A DNA stretch of 64,000 bases from Fulvivirga imtechensis AK7 (lineage in GTDB: Bacteria; Bacteroidota; Bacteroidia; Cytophagales; Cyclobacteriaceae), in assembly GCF_000331535.1 (NCBI RefSeq), contig NZ_AMZN01000040.1, forward strand, positions 34,526 through 98,525, given 5' to 3'. Positions 16,042 through 25,273 of this stretch are shown in pieces. The notes under the pieces are model-generated. The model was not told the origin of the DNA and ran no database searches. It was given only the letters and a program-made list of their open reading frames with translations. Every line of letters begins with the position of its first letter. Position 1 is the first letter of the stretch. A program made the position numbers and the translations under genes.

Positions 16042-17658
16042 ATGATTGACGAATTGACCACCAACACCTACCTATCTCCAGACACCATGCAGATCAATGG
16101 TGCTTTCAACGAGGAGTATGCAGAAATATTAACCCCCGAAGCGTTACAGTTTCTATACAATCTGCATGTGAAATTCAACGGAAGACGTAAAATGCTTCTT
16201 GAGAAGAGAAAAGAATACCAGAAAAAAATTGATCAGGGTATTATGCCCAATTTTCTGGAATCGACACGCCATATACGAGAAGGTGAATGGCAGGTAGCGC
16301 CACTTCCCCAGGATCTTATGGATCGCAGGGTGGAGATCACCGGGCCTGTAGAACGGAAAATGGTAATCAACGCACTCAATTCCGGGGCAAAAGTTTTCAT
16401 GGCCGATTTTGAGGATAGCAACACGCCTTCATGGAAAAATAACATTGAAGGGCATATCAACCTCAGAGATGCCGTGAACAGAACAATTGAATATAAGCAC
16501 CCGGAAAAAGATAAAACTTACCGGCTTAACGATAAAATAGCCACACTTTTTGTAAGACCAAGAGGCTGGCACCTGGAGGACAAGCATATTGACATCAGGG
16601 GTGAGCATATCAGCGGCAGTTTGATGGATTTCGGTCTGTACTTCTTCCATAACGCGAAGAAATTAACAGAGATGGGCACCGGACCTTATTTCTATCTTCC
16701 AAAAATGGAAAGTCACCTGGAAGCCAGGTTGTGGAATGATGTGTTCATCTATGCCCAGGATTACGTGGGCATACCCCAAAAGACCATTAAGGCAACTGTG
16801 TTGATCGAAACCATACTGGCCGCTTTCGAGCTGCACGAAATTCTCTATGAATTGCGAGATCACTCTGCCGGATTGAATTGTGGCCGCTGGGATTACATCT
16901 TTTCCTTTATAAAAAAATTCAGAAACAAACCAGGCTTTGTAATGCCTGACCGTTCACAAATAACCATGGGTGTACCCTTCATGAAGTGCTATACCCTGGC
17001 GGTAATACAGGCCTGCCACAGAAGAAATGCGCATGCCATGGGTGGAATGGCAGCACAAATTCCCATCAAATCTGATCCTGAAGCCAATGAAAAGGCGTTG
17101 GAAAAAGTAAGGATGGATAAGATCACTGAGGCCAAAAATGGTCATGACGGTACCTGGGTAGCGCACCCTGACCTGGTAAAAGTGGCCATGAATGCTTTCA
17201 ATGAATACATGCCCACTCAAAATCAGGTCCATATCAAAAGAAGAGATGTACATGTAAAAGCAGAGCACTTGCTGGAAGTACCTGAAGGCACGATTACCGA
17301 ACAAGGCCTGAGAACTAATATCAATGTTGGCATTATGTACATAGAAAGCTGGCTGAGAGGCAATGGCGCTGCAGCCCTGTACCACCTGATGGAAGATGCA
17401 GCTACTGCGGAGATCTCCAGAACCCAGGTATGGCAATGGCTCAAAGCCGGGGCCGTGATGGAAGATGGCCGCATAATTACACCGGAATTATATGAAGAGA
17501 TAAAAGCTGAAGAATTGAAAAAAATAGCTTCCCTGGTCGGGGCAGAGCATTTCAGGAACGGGCGGTTTGAAGATGCCACCAAGCTTTTTGATGACCTGGT
17601 GCGATCAGAATACTTTGAGGAGTTTTTAACACTCCCTGCATATGAATTAATTGACTAA
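16042..17658 (+). CDS. aceB: Malate synthase A
   Basis: Condenses glyoxylate with acetyl-CoA to malate, the second reaction of the glyoxylate bypass, in the cytosol. 538 aa, normal for the A isoform. The family landmarks are present: the TIM-barrel segment FMADFEDSNTPSW (about 117-129), RPRGWHLEDKH, the catalytic-region stretch LIETILAAFELHEILYELRD (about 255-274) with its acidic residue, and GRWDYIFSFIKKF. The C-terminal plug contains the conserved WLRGNGAAALYHLMEDAATAEISR stretch (about 438-461). aceA follows after 19 bp, so aceB-aceA is one operon, divergent from the RamB-like regulator. Confidence 0.97.
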   Translation: MIDELTTNTYLSPDTMQINGAFNEEYAEILTPEALQFLYNLHVKFNGRRKMLLEKRKEYQKKIDQGIMPNFLESTRHIREGEWQVAPLPQDLMDRRVEITGPVERKMVINALNSGAKVFMADFEDSNTPSWKNNIEGHINLRDAVNRTIEYKHPEKDKTYRLNDKIATLFVRPRGWHLEDKHIDIRGEHISGSLMDFGLYFFHNAKKLTEMGTGPYFYLPKMESHLEARLWNDVFIYAQDYVGIPQKTIKATVLIETILAAFELHEILYELRDHSAGLNCGRWDYIFSFIKKFRNKPGFVMPDRSQITMGVPFMKCYTLAVIQACHRRNAHAMGGMAAQIPIKSDPEANEKALEKVRMDKITEAKNGHDGTWVAHPDLVKVAMNAFNEYMPTQNQVHIKRRDVHVKAEHLLEVPEGTITEQGLRTNINVGIMYIESWLRGNGAAALYHLMEDAATAEISRTQVWQWLKAGAVMEDGRIITPELYEEIKAEELKKIASLVGAEHFRNGRFEDATKLFDDLVRSEYFEEFLTLPAYELID

Positions 17659-17677
17659 ACCTTAAACCTAATATACT

Positions 17678-18970
17678 ATGAGCAAAGCAGATCAAATTGA
17701 GAAAATGTACAGTGATTGGATGTCCAATCCGCGGTGGAAAGGTATAACGAGGCCTTATATCCCCGAAGATGTCCTGAAATTAAGAGGTTCCATAAATATT
17801 GAATATACATTAGCCAAAATGGGTGCCGAAAAGCTTTGGAAAAGGCTGACCACGCAACCATTTACCGCAGGCCTGGGGGCTCTCACCGGCAACCAGGCTA
17901 TCCAGGAGGTATCGGCAGGCCTCGAGGCTATCTACCTCAGTGGCTGGCAGGTGGCTGCTGATGCTAACCTGGCAGGACAAATGTATCCTGACCAGTCACT
18001 TTATCCTGCAGATTCTGTTCCCAACGTTGTAAAGAGGATTAACAATGCACTTATGCGCAGGGACCAGATCCAAAGTGTAAATGGTGATGCCGAGATCGAC
18101 TGGCTGGTGCCCATAGTAGCCGATGCAGAGGCAGGATTTGGTGGAAATTTAAATGCATTCGAATTGATGAAGGCGATGATAGAGGCCGGAGCAGCCGGTG
18201 TTCACTTTGAAGATCAGCTTTCATCAGCCAAAAAGTGTGGACACTTGGGCGGAAAAGTATTGGTTCCAACCCAGGAAGCTATTAACAAACTTGTAGCAGC
18301 GCGATTAGCAGCCGATGTTATGGGCACACCAACTATATTGGTTGCCAGAACAGATGCCGAGGCCGCTAACCTGATCACCTCTGATGTAGATGAGCGTGAC
18401 CACAAGTTTATTACCGGAAAAAGGACGGGTGAAGGTTTCTTCCACGTTAAGAATGGATTGGAACAGGGAATAGACAGAGGCTTGAGCTACGCCCCTTATG
18501 CTGACCTGCTTTGGATGGAGACTTCAAACCCTGACTTAGGCATGGCGCGTGAGTTCGCTCAGGGAATAAAAGAAAAGTATCCTGATCAGATGCTGGCGTA
18601 TAACTGCTCCCCTTCATTCAACTGGGCTGCCAAGCTGAGCGTGAATGAAATGGAAGGCTTCAGGGAAAGTCTTGCGGAGATGGGATATAAATTCCAGTTC
18701 ATAACATTGGCGGGTTTCCATGCATTGAACACCTCTATGTTCGAGCTTTCAAAGGCATACAAAGAACGTGGAATGGCTGGTTACTCAGAATTGCAGGAGC
18801 GTGAATTTGCTTTGCAAAAAGAAGGGTTTACAGCCGTTAAGCATCAGGCCTTCGTTGGTACCCAATATTTTGATACGGTACAAAACATAGTACAACAAGG
18901 TTTATCTTCTACCACTGCCATGAAAGGCAGCACAGAAGAAGAGCAGTTTGAAACTGCCAAAGTAGGATAA
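17678..18970 (+). CDS. aceA: Isocitrate lyase
   Basis: Cleaves isocitrate into succinate and glyoxylate, the first step of the glyoxylate bypass, allowing growth on acetate or fatty acids. 430 aa, the bacterial length. The signature KKCGH is present in [17 protein letters not shown] (about 186-202), including the active-site cysteine. Substrate-binding stretches [27 protein letters not shown] and [12 protein letters not shown] are intact. It is the second gene of the aceB-aceA operon. Acetyl-CoA synthetase, which feeds the pathway, lies downstream on the other strand. Confidence 0.98.
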   Translation: MSKADQIEKMYSDWMSNPRWKGITRPYIPEDVLKLRGSINIEYTLAKMGAEKLWKRLTTQPFTAGLGALTGNQAIQEVSAGLEAIYLSGWQVAADANLAGQMYPDQSLYPADSVPNVVKRINNALMRRDQIQSVNGDAEIDWLVPIVADAEAGFGGNLNAFELMKAMIEAGAAGVHFEDQLSSAKKCGHLGGKVLVPTQEAINKLVAARLAADVMGTPTILVARTDAEAANLITSDVDERDHKFITGKRTGEGFFHVKNGLEQGIDRGLSYAPYADLLWMETSNPDLGMAREFAQGIKEKYPDQMLAYNCSPSFNWAAKLSVNEMEGFRESLAEMGYKFQFITLAGFHALNTSMFELSKAYKERGMAGYSELQEREFALQKEGFTAVKHQAFVGTQYFDTVQNIVQQGLSSTTAMKGSTEEEQFETAKVG

Positions 18971-18989
18971 TCAATCACCTAAACCTATT

Positions 18990-19014
18990 GTTGCCTGGCC
19001 AGGGGTCGGGCAAC
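18990..19014 (+). terminator. Hairpin after aceA
   Basis: gttgcc (18990-18995) pairs with ggcaac (19009-19014), GC-rich loop, followed by attttaat rather than a clean T-run. Position 20 bases after the aceA stop supports a terminator, with modest certainty. Confidence 0.45.
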
Positions 19015-19081
19015 ATTTTAATGAATTTCTCTGGTTAGCCGTTCGGTTTGTCATGGGCCGGGCGGCTTCTTTTATTAGTAG

Positions 19082-19247
19082 CTAGTGTTAAGTTAAGCAT
19101 ACTTTAGCCATACCAAGCTTTGTTCTTTTTGTCCCATGCTGCCTTAAAAAATACTTACGTAGCTATGGCTATGCTCATATTTTTTGCGTTGCCTGGAACA
19201 AAAATAACTGCAACTTATACGGCACAGTACACTTAACTCAACACTAG
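19082..19247. repeat. 166-bp imperfect palindrome with 16-bp terminal inverted repeats
   Basis: The ends 19082-19097 and 19232-19247 are reverse complements with one mismatch (ctagtgttaagttaag against its partner). Reading inward, most of the interior also pairs: the aaaaaat/attttt tracts, the cttacgtagc and gctatgctca blocks, and a near-palindromic centre around tagctatggcta at 19171-19182. It looks like a non-autonomous hairpin element or a relic of one. No coding content. Confidence 0.6.
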
Positions 19248-19252
19248 TCTTG

Positions 19253-19316
19253 AGTCCTTAGTCTTGAGTTACATTATCCTTAGCCCCAATATCAAAACTA
19301 CTCATGACTAAGGACT
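19253..19316. repeat. Inverted repeat, 11-bp arms, at the end of acs
   Basis: agtccttagtc (19253-19263) and gactaaggact (19306-19316) are exact complements. The second arm is followed on the plus strand by aaaaact and on the minus strand preceded by a T-run, so it may help terminate acs transcription. Confidence 0.5.
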
Positions 19317-19326
19317 AAAAACTACT

Positions 19327-21234
19327 CTACGCATTCACCTTACCCGCTCCCTGAATGATCTCCTCCACCACATCAGGGTTTAACAATGTAGAGGTATCAC
19401 CCATATTGGAAGTGTCTCCCGTGGCTACTTTCCTTAATATCCTCCTCATAATCTTTCCTGACCGGGTCTTAGGCAATCCCGGCACGATTTGAATACGATC
19501 GGGCTTGGCAATAGGGCCGATGATCTTATTCACCGTTTCGCGTATCTCATTCTTCAGGTTTTCTTCCGAGCGACCTTCCATATCGCAGATCACAAAGGCA
19601 TAGATGCCCTGACCTTTAATTTCATGAGGAAAGCCTACAACAGCAGATTCCACTACTTTAGGATGCTCGTTGATAGCATTTTCTACTTCTGCAGTGCCCA
19701 TTCTATGACCTGAAACATTGATCACGTCATCCACACGGCCAAGAATTCTGTAATAGCCATCTTCATCTCTCTTCACGCCATCACCGGTAAAATAGTAGCC
19801 CTTGAAGCTGGAGAAATAAGTTTGACGGCAACGCTCATGGTCTCCATAGGTGGTCCTCAGAATAGCCGGCCACGGAAATTTAATACAGAGGTTACCCTCT
19901 ACACTATTGCCTTTCAGCTCATTACCGTCATTATCGAGAATAGCCAACTGTATACCTGGCAGCGGCAGTGTGGCATATGATGGCTTTGTGGGTGTCACTC
20001 CCGGGATAGGAGATACCATAATACCACCTGTCTCCGTTTGCCACCATGTATCTACAATAGGGCACCTGCCTTTACCCACATGGTCGTGATACCAATGCCA
20101 TGCCTCCTCGTTGATAGGCTCTCCTACAGAGCCTATCACTCTCAGTGAATCCAGCTTGTAAGGTTCCAACGGTTCGGTGCCAAACACCTGCAGCGCCCTG
20201 ATGGCTGTTGGCGCTGTATAAAACTGATTAACTTTATGCTTATCACAAATCGCCCAAAATCGCCCCGGGTTAGGGTATGTAGGCACACCTTCAAACATCA
20301 GTGTGGTTGCGCCTGCGAGCAGGGGGCCGTAGACGATATAGGAATGCCCCGTAATCCAGCCGATATCAGCAGTACACCAATAGACATCCCCATTGTTGTA
20401 TTGAAATACGTTTTGGAAGGTGTACATGGTATAAACCATATAGCCGCCACAAGTATGCACTACACCTTTCGGCTTACCGGTCGACCCCGATGTATAGAGA
20501 ATAAAAAGCATGTCTTCAGAATCCATTATTTCAGCTTTATTCTCTTTTGAAACCCCTTCTATAGCTTCATGCCACCAGATATCCCGCCCCTCTTTCATAA
20601 TTACATCCTGGCCGGTCCTCTTAAGCACGATTACTTTTTCTATCGAATTTGTTGCTTCCAGGGCTTCATCCACCACAGCCTTCACAGGTATCATTTTCTC
20701 ACCCCTGAAGTTACCGTCTGATGTCAGCACCATCTTAGCCTGGCAGTCTTCAATACGATCGGCAAGCGACTTTGCTGAAAAGCCGGCGAAAACCACTGAA
20801 TGTACAGCGCCTATCCTGGCACATGCCAACATTGCCACTGCAGCTTCAGGCACCATAGGCATATATATGATCACCCTGTCACCCTTTTCCACCCCTTGGG
20901 CTTTCATGGTATTGGCAAACTGACATACCAGCTCGTAAAGCTCATAATAAGTTATTGTACGAGCCTGTTCATCAGGATCATTGGGTTCCCAAATGATGGC
21001 GGGTTTATCCCCAAGCAGAAACAGGTGTTTCTCCAGTATGTTTTCTGTAATATTGACTTTCCCATTGATAAACCATTTCACATCCGGTTTTTCAAAGTTC
21101 CAGTCTACGACTTTGTCCCAGCGTTTATGCCAGTAGAAGGAATCCGCTATTTTTCCCCAGAAATTGTCCGGATCCTGAACACTTTTTTGGTATTCATGGA
21201 TGTAGCCACTCAGTGTCTGAATTTTGTTACTCAT
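19327..21234 (-). CDS. acs: Acetate--CoA ligase (acetyl-CoA synthetase)
   Basis: Activates acetate to acetyl-CoA through an acetyl-AMP intermediate in the cytosol. 635 aa, normal for AMP-forming Acs. The N-terminal domain start is FWGKIADSFYWHKRWDKV. The adenylate motif is ILYTSGSTGKPKGVVHT (about 249-265); the acetate pocket stretch DTWWQTETGG (about 394-403) and the hinge GRVDDVINVSGHRMGTAEVE follow. The C-terminal PKTRSGKIMRR (about 592-602) contains the lysine that is acetylated for control in other bacteria. Together with aceB-aceA it allows growth on acetate. It is convergent with aceA across a repeat-filled gap. Confidence 0.98.
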   Translation of the reverse strand: MSNKIQTLSGYIHEYQKSVQDPDNFWGKIADSFYWHKRWDKVVDWNFEKPDVKWFINGKVNITENILEKHLFLLGDKPAIIWEPNDPDEQARTITYYELYELVCQFANTMKAQGVEKGDRVIIYMPMVPEAAVAMLACARIGAVHSVVFAGFSAKSLADRIEDCQAKMVLTSDGNFRGEKMIPVKAVVDEALEATNSIEKVIVLKRTGQDVIMKEGRDIWWHEAIEGVSKENKAEIMDSEDMLFILYTSGSTGKPKGVVHTCGGYMVYTMYTFQNVFQYNNGDVYWCTADIGWITGHSYIVYGPLLAGATTLMFEGVPTYPNPGRFWAICDKHKVNQFYTAPTAIRALQVFGTEPLEPYKLDSLRVIGSVGEPINEEAWHWYHDHVGKGRCPIVDTWWQTETGGIMVSPIPGVTPTKPSYATLPLPGIQLAILDNDGNELKGNSVEGNLCIKFPWPAILRTTYGDHERCRQTYFSSFKGYYFTGDGVKRDEDGYYRILGRVDDVINVSGHRMGTAEVENAINEHPKVVESAVVGFPHEIKGQGIYAFVICDMEGRSEENLKNEIRETVNKIIGPIAKPDRIQIVPGLPKTRSGKIMRRILRKVATGDTSNMGDTSTLLNPDVVEEIIQGAGKVNA

Positions 21235-21350
21235 AGTTTAAATTAAGTTCGGGTTATAACTAGTACCTTCCTTGTCGCTATGTACTAAGTTGCAAAAAAT
21301 GATTTTTTTAATGAAATAAGGGGGGTGTTTTTTAGTTGGAGGCAGAAATC

Positions 21351-21486
21351 AGAAGAGGCCATATCAAAAGCCTTCGCCTTGCGTCATCCTGAACTCGATT
21401 CAGGATACCGTTAGATATTGCGCATTTGAAGGGGATTCCAAATCAAGTTTGGAATGACGACCAGGGCTTTTGAGATGGCCTCTTCT
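21351..21486. repeat. Nested palindromic repeat (22-bp outer arms)
   Basis: Outer arms 21351-21372 and 21465-21486 match as reverse complements with one mismatch. Inside, cgtcat (21382-21387) pairs with atgacg (21453-21458). Two smaller hairpins sit within: tcctgaa/ttcagga (about 21387-21405) and attccaaa/tttggaat (about 21435-21455). It reads as two head-to-head copies of a GTCAT-type palindromic unit. It lies between convergent ends... of acs upstream sequence and the ZIP gene 3' end, outside any gene. Confidence 0.65.
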
Positions 21487-21502
21487 TTCTACCTACCGGC
21501 TC

Positions 21503-22246
21503 CTAAAAGAGATATTCCGCAGAGACTGCGATCAGTGCTCCAAGCACACCGACCCCCAGTTTTTTGGCATTGAAATGATGATCTACACTGCTTTCAAAAA
21601 CTATGGTAGTCGAAATGTGCAGAAAATTGCCACTCACTATAGCAAATAGTATGGTAAAGGCTTCATCTGATAGCATGCTATGCTCCACATAATAGTCTCC
21701 GATGACCAGCCCCACCGGTGAAGCCAGAGAAAATAGCACCAGAAATAAAATCGCCTGCTTTCTGCTGGATAACTGGCAGATAAGTATGGACATCAATGCG
21801 AAGGCTGCCGGAGCTTTGTGCAAAACAATCCCAAGCAATAACGATTTTGACTCATGATGTTCGTGTATAGTACTTGGATGAGCCAAAAGTGAGCCTTCAA
21901 GGAAAGCATGGATTGACAATCCCACGAGCACCAAAACAGCAGAACTGACCTTATGGTGATGGCGCTGATCATGCTTATGCATATGACCATGCTCTACACC
22001 AGCAGTAAAATATTCAAGAATCTGCTGTAAAAAAAAGCCCGCAAGAATAAAAAGGCCAATTTGCGTAGGATCTGCTGCTCTCGAAAACAGCTCAGGCAGA
22101 ATATGGATAATGGTAACTGCAAAAAGGTAGGCTCCTGCGAATACAAGTACCAGCTTATACCTGTTTTCCTTTACCTGAGGTAATAAAAGTGCTGCTAATC
22201 CGGCTAACAGAGCCGTCAAAAACAAAACAAAAAAATTAAAAATCAT
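21503..22246 (-). CDS. ZIP family metal transporter
   Basis: A 247-aa inner-membrane divalent metal (zinc, possibly iron or manganese) importer. Eight hydrophobic segments are visible. The transport-site helices carry LSIHAFLEGS (about 113-122, HxxxE) and LHKAPAAFAL (about 141-150, HKxP), the diagnostic ZIP TM4/TM5 motifs. The loop between TM3 and TM4 is histidine-rich (EHGHMHKHDQRHHHK), as expected for metal binding. An exact TATATTTG element precedes the gene, and a palindromic repeat follows it. No metal regulator gene or Zur-like box was recognised. Confidence 0.88.
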   Translation of the reverse strand: MIFNFFVLFLTALLAGLAALLLPQVKENRYKLVLVFAGAYLFAVTIIHILPELFSRAADPTQIGLFILAGFFLQQILEYFTAGVEHGHMHKHDQRHHHKVSSAVLVLVGLSIHAFLEGSLLAHPSTIHEHHESKSLLLGIVLHKAPAAFALMSILICQLSSRKQAILFLVLFSLASPVGLVIGDYYVEHSMLSDEAFTILFAIVSGNFLHISTTIVFESSVDHHFNAKKLGVGVLGALIAVSAEYLF

Positions 22247-22268
22247 CCAGTAGCTTTGACATTCGAGG

Positions 22269-22276
22269 CAAATATA
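22269..22276 (-). promoter_or_regulatory. Candidate -7 element for the ZIP transporter
   Basis: Reads TATATTTG on the minus strand, exact TAnnTTTG, 22 bases upstream of the ATG. The -33 region is not convincing. Confidence 0.4.
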
Positions 22277-22311
22277 TACAACACTGTTGCATTTAAGACT
22301 TTAATGGCGTA

Positions 22312-23049
22312 TTATTTTTGTACGATGAAGATCATTCGCTCTGAACTATCCTTTTGGTATGCGTTCAGGTGGTAGTCTCCAAATATCTCCACAAGCCTCA
22401 ACCCTGCTTTGCGAAAGTAATCCAGAAATTCTATACGTCTAATGGCTTTTACCCTTTCCTGGTAATGATAATGATGACCATTGTCTCTGAATTGAATGTC
22501 TTTTACAATATAGCCATCGCCACTCAGCTTTCTGTTGATCCTAAAATTGATCCCTTCTACCTGTTTATCTTCAGAGGGTACAAGATTATGTACTACAACA
22601 TAAGGATTAAGAAAATCTATAACCAATTTCCCGCCTGGCTTCAAGGCCTCAGCCGCAGCGCAAATCGCCTTTTCATTTTCCACCTCTGACTCAAAATACC
22701 CAAAGCTGGTGAACATGTTCAGTATGAAATCGAACTGCCCGCTTGCAAAGACTTCCCGCATGTCATGAATAAAAAAGTGTAACCTTTCATTTTCAAACGT
22801 CCCGGCATGGTCGATATTTTGCTCCGATAAATCTACACCTACTACATCGAAGCCTTTTCGATTCAGATAAATAGAATGTCTCCCCTTTCCACAAGCCAGG
22901 TCCAGTACCTTGTGCATCTCAGTAATATGCAAATATTGCACAAGGTTATCGAGAAATTCTTTAGCCTCTTCATAATCCCTGTGCTTATACAAAATGTGAT
23001 AATAGGGCGAGTCAAACCACTCTCCAAACCATTCTAATTTCTCTTCCAT
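22312..23049 (-). CDS. Class I SAM-dependent methyltransferase, substrate unknown
   Basis: A 245-aa cytosolic methyltransferase. The SAM-binding motif I is VLDLACGKGRHSIYLNRKG (about 45-63) and motif II is VVGVDLSEQNI (about 66-76); the acidic-DPPY-like region reads FDFILNMFTSFGYF. The core is a Methyltransf_25/11 domain with an extra beta region at the C-terminus (YQERVKAIRRIEFLDYFRKAG). The substrate cannot be read from sequence. It begins inside the stop of apbE (TAATG, 1-bp overlap), so the two are translated from one message. Confidence 0.85.
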   Translation of the reverse strand: MEEKLEWFGEWFDSPYYHILYKHRDYEEAKEFLDNLVQYLHITEMHKVLDLACGKGRHSIYLNRKGFDVVGVDLSEQNIDHAGTFENERLHFFIHDMREVFASGQFDFILNMFTSFGYFESEVENEKAICAAAEALKPGGKLVIDFLNPYVVVHNLVPSEDKQVEGINFRINRKLSGDGYIVKDIQFRDNGHHYHYQERVKAIRRIEFLDYFRKAGLRLVEIFGDYHLNAYQKDSSERMIFIVQK

Positions 23050-24080
23050 TACTTCACAGGGTTTATTTTATCCTTTATTCCCGCTGTTGCATAGGTTGTC
23101 AATTCTCCGTCTGCATCAGTGTAGATCAGGTAAGCATCAAGATTAGGATTTTCATTCAGCATTTCAATGGCTTTTTCGTGTCCCATCACCATAAAAGCTG
23201 TTGCCAGTCCATCAGCCGTCATACAATCTTCAGCAAACACAGTAGCGCTTAACAAGGGGTGAATGATCGGGTAGCCTGTAAATGGACTAATAGTATGCGA
23301 ATATTTTACTCCATCTACGACATAGTAGTTAAAATAATTCCCAGAAGTGGCCATGGCACGGTCTTCAAGTGAAGCAATGGCAATGTAAAACTGGTTGATC
23401 TCATCGGAATCAGGGTGCAGAACACCAACACGCCAGGGCGCATTCAGTTGTATATTCTTACCTTTCGCTATCACTTCTCCTCCTATTTCAACGAAAAGAT
23501 GCTCAACACCCTGCTCGGTAAGAAAATCTGCTACAACATCTACTCCATAGCCTTTGGCAGAGGCACTGAAATCAAGCTGTACACGCGGGTCTTCTTTCCA
23601 GGCCATTGATCCATCAAATTTTATTTTGTCGAAGCCGACAATTTGTCTGAGTGAATCGATATAACTACTGTCCTGCTTCATCCGCTTTTCTGGCCCAAAA
23701 CCCCAGGCATTTACCAGTGGCATTACTGTTGGGTCGAATGCTCCTTTGGTTAACCCGTACAATTCACGACTATTCTGCAATACCGCGTAAAAAAAAGGAA
23801 GGCCAAACTGAAAAGCAGTATCTCTGTTAAACTGTGATATTTCCGATTCGGGGATATACGTACTCATAGATTGATTAAAGATCCTGAGAAGTGAGTCAAC
23901 CTGTGGTTTAAAATTCCGCGTATCTTTATCGAAATATTTCACATTATAAGTTATTGGGCCCATTGTTTTCCCTGTAAAGGCTACTAACGGCGTCTGTTTG
24001 GACTGCCGATACTTCCACACCAGAAAAACAGCCAGTATCAGAATAACAGAATAGATAATATTTTTATAGCGGAGGCTCAT
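23049..24080 (-). CDS. apbE: FAD:protein FMN transferase (ApbE)
   Basis: A 343-aa flavin transferase that attaches FMN covalently to threonines of NqrB/NqrC, RnfG or similar periplasmic proteins. One N-terminal membrane anchor (NIIYSVILILAVFLVWKY, about 7-24) places the domain in the periplasm. Family motifs: FTGKTMGPITYNV, the metal/flavin region KGYGVDVVADFL (about 176-187), EIGGEVIAKGKN and TSGNYFNYY followed by SHTISPFTGYPI (about 257-275). Full length. No acceptor (Nqr/Rnf) genes are adjacent. First gene of a two-gene unit with the methyltransferase, divergent from ruvB. Confidence 0.93.
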   Translation of the reverse strand: MSLRYKNIIYSVILILAVFLVWKYRQSKQTPLVAFTGKTMGPITYNVKYFDKDTRNFKPQVDSLLRIFNQSMSTYIPESEISQFNRDTAFQFGLPFFYAVLQNSRELYGLTKGAFDPTVMPLVNAWGFGPEKRMKQDSSYIDSLRQIVGFDKIKFDGSMAWKEDPRVQLDFSASAKGYGVDVVADFLTEQGVEHLFVEIGGEVIAKGKNIQLNAPWRVGVLHPDSDEINQFYIAIASLEDRAMATSGNYFNYYVVDGVKYSHTISPFTGYPIIHPLLSATVFAEDCMTADGLATAFMVMGHEKAIEMLNENPNLDAYLIYTDADGELTTYATAGIKDKINPVK

Positions 24081-24197
24081 AATCCAAAATTTGGCGCTAA
24101 ATTAATGAAATTGCCTAGCGTAATGCTTAATTTAGAGTCATTAATTGCGGATAATATTTTAAATTCACGGGTCAATTTGACTTATCGAAAGTAATAT

Positions 24198-25226
24198 ATG
24201 CGAGAAGATTATTTAAGGGGAGAGGGAGACAGTTTAAGCCCGGCGGAAAAAGAAATAGAAAAGGCCCTCAGGCCTCTGAGTTTCGGGGATTTCACGGGTC
24301 AGGGTAAAGTAGTAGAGAATATTAAGATCTTTGTAAGAGCAGCCCAAAAGAGAGGTGAATCGCTGGATCATGTATTACTTCACGGCCCTCCCGGCTTAGG
24401 AAAAACCACTCTTTCTCATATAATAGCTAATGAACTACAAACTAATATCAAAGTTACCTCCGGCCCTATTCTGGACAAACCCAGCGATCTGGCTGGCCTG
24501 CTTACCAACCTGGAGGATAATGATGTGCTCTTTATTGATGAGATCCACAGGCTAAACCCGGTAGTGGAGGAATACCTCTATTCTGCTATGGAGGACTTCA
24601 AGATCGATATCATGCTTGATTCCGGTCCCAGTGCGCGGACTGTCCAGATATCACTGGCGCCCTTTACATTGATAGGCGCTACCACCAGAGCAGGTTTGCT
24701 AACCAGTCCGTTAAGAGCCCGCTTTGGTATCAATGCCAGATTGGAATATTATGATGCCGATCTGTTATGCACTATCGTTCAACGGTCATGTGATATTCTT
24801 AAAGCGCCTGTCACTAAAGAGGCCGCCTATGAAATAGCCCGCAGAAGTCGCGGGACCCCGCGAATTGCCAACAACCTGTTGCGAAGGACCCGTGACTTTG
24901 CTCAGATCAAAGGCGATGGTACCATTACGATGGACATTGCTCAGATGGCACTAAAAGCATTGGATGTTGATGAGCATGGTCTTGATGAAATGGATAATCG
25001 CATTCTTTCTACCATTATTGAGAAGTTTAAAGGCGGGCCGGTAGGACTATCCACTATTGCCACAGCATGCGGTGATGAAGCGGAAACCATTGAGGAGGTA
25101 TATGAACCGTTTTTGATACAGGAGGGTTATATTAAAAGAACGTCAAGAGGCAGGGAAGCCACTGAACTGGCCTATAAGCACCTTAAAATTGTGCCTCCGG
25201 GGCGCGCAAGGGGACTATTTGATTAA
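24198..25226 (+). CDS. ruvB: Holliday junction branch migration ATPase RuvB
   Basis: Hexameric AAA+ motor that moves Holliday junctions with RuvA. 342 aa, normal length. Walker A is GPPGLGKTT (about 64-72), Walker B is [10 protein letters not shown] (about 109-118) and the sensor region [18 protein letters not shown] (about 158-175) contains the arginine finger. The C-terminal winged helix is intact to GRARGLFD. The start [13 protein letters not shown] is typical. ruvA is not adjacent, as usual in this phylum. queG follows after 47 bp and may be cotranscribed. Confidence 0.97.
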   Translation: MREDYLRGEGDSLSPAEKEIEKALRPLSFGDFTGQGKVVENIKIFVRAAQKRGESLDHVLLHGPPGLGKTTLSHIIANELQTNIKVTSGPILDKPSDLAGLLTNLEDNDVLFIDEIHRLNPVVEEYLYSAMEDFKIDIMLDSGPSARTVQISLAPFTLIGATTRAGLLTSPLRARFGINARLEYYDADLLCTIVQRSCDILKAPVTKEAAYEIARRSRGTPRIANNLLRRTRDFAQIKGDGTITMDIAQMALKALDVDEHGLDEMDNRILSTIIEKFKGGPVGLSTIATACGDEAETIEEVYEPFLIQEGYIKRTSRGREATELAYKHLKIVPPGRARGLFD

Positions 25227-25273
25227 TTTGATCAAGGGCTTACTAAAGCTCCCCGAAACAATTGATCTGATAC

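Larger units (their letters stand above)
18971..19326. other. Gene-free stretch of palindromic repeats between aceA and acs
   Basis: No ORF with coding character. It holds three successive inverted-repeat structures listed separately: a hairpin at 18990-19014, a 166-bp imperfect palindrome at 19082-19247, and an 11-bp inverted pair at 19253-19316. The two flanking operons converge here, so the structures may stop transcription from both sides. Confidence 0.7.
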
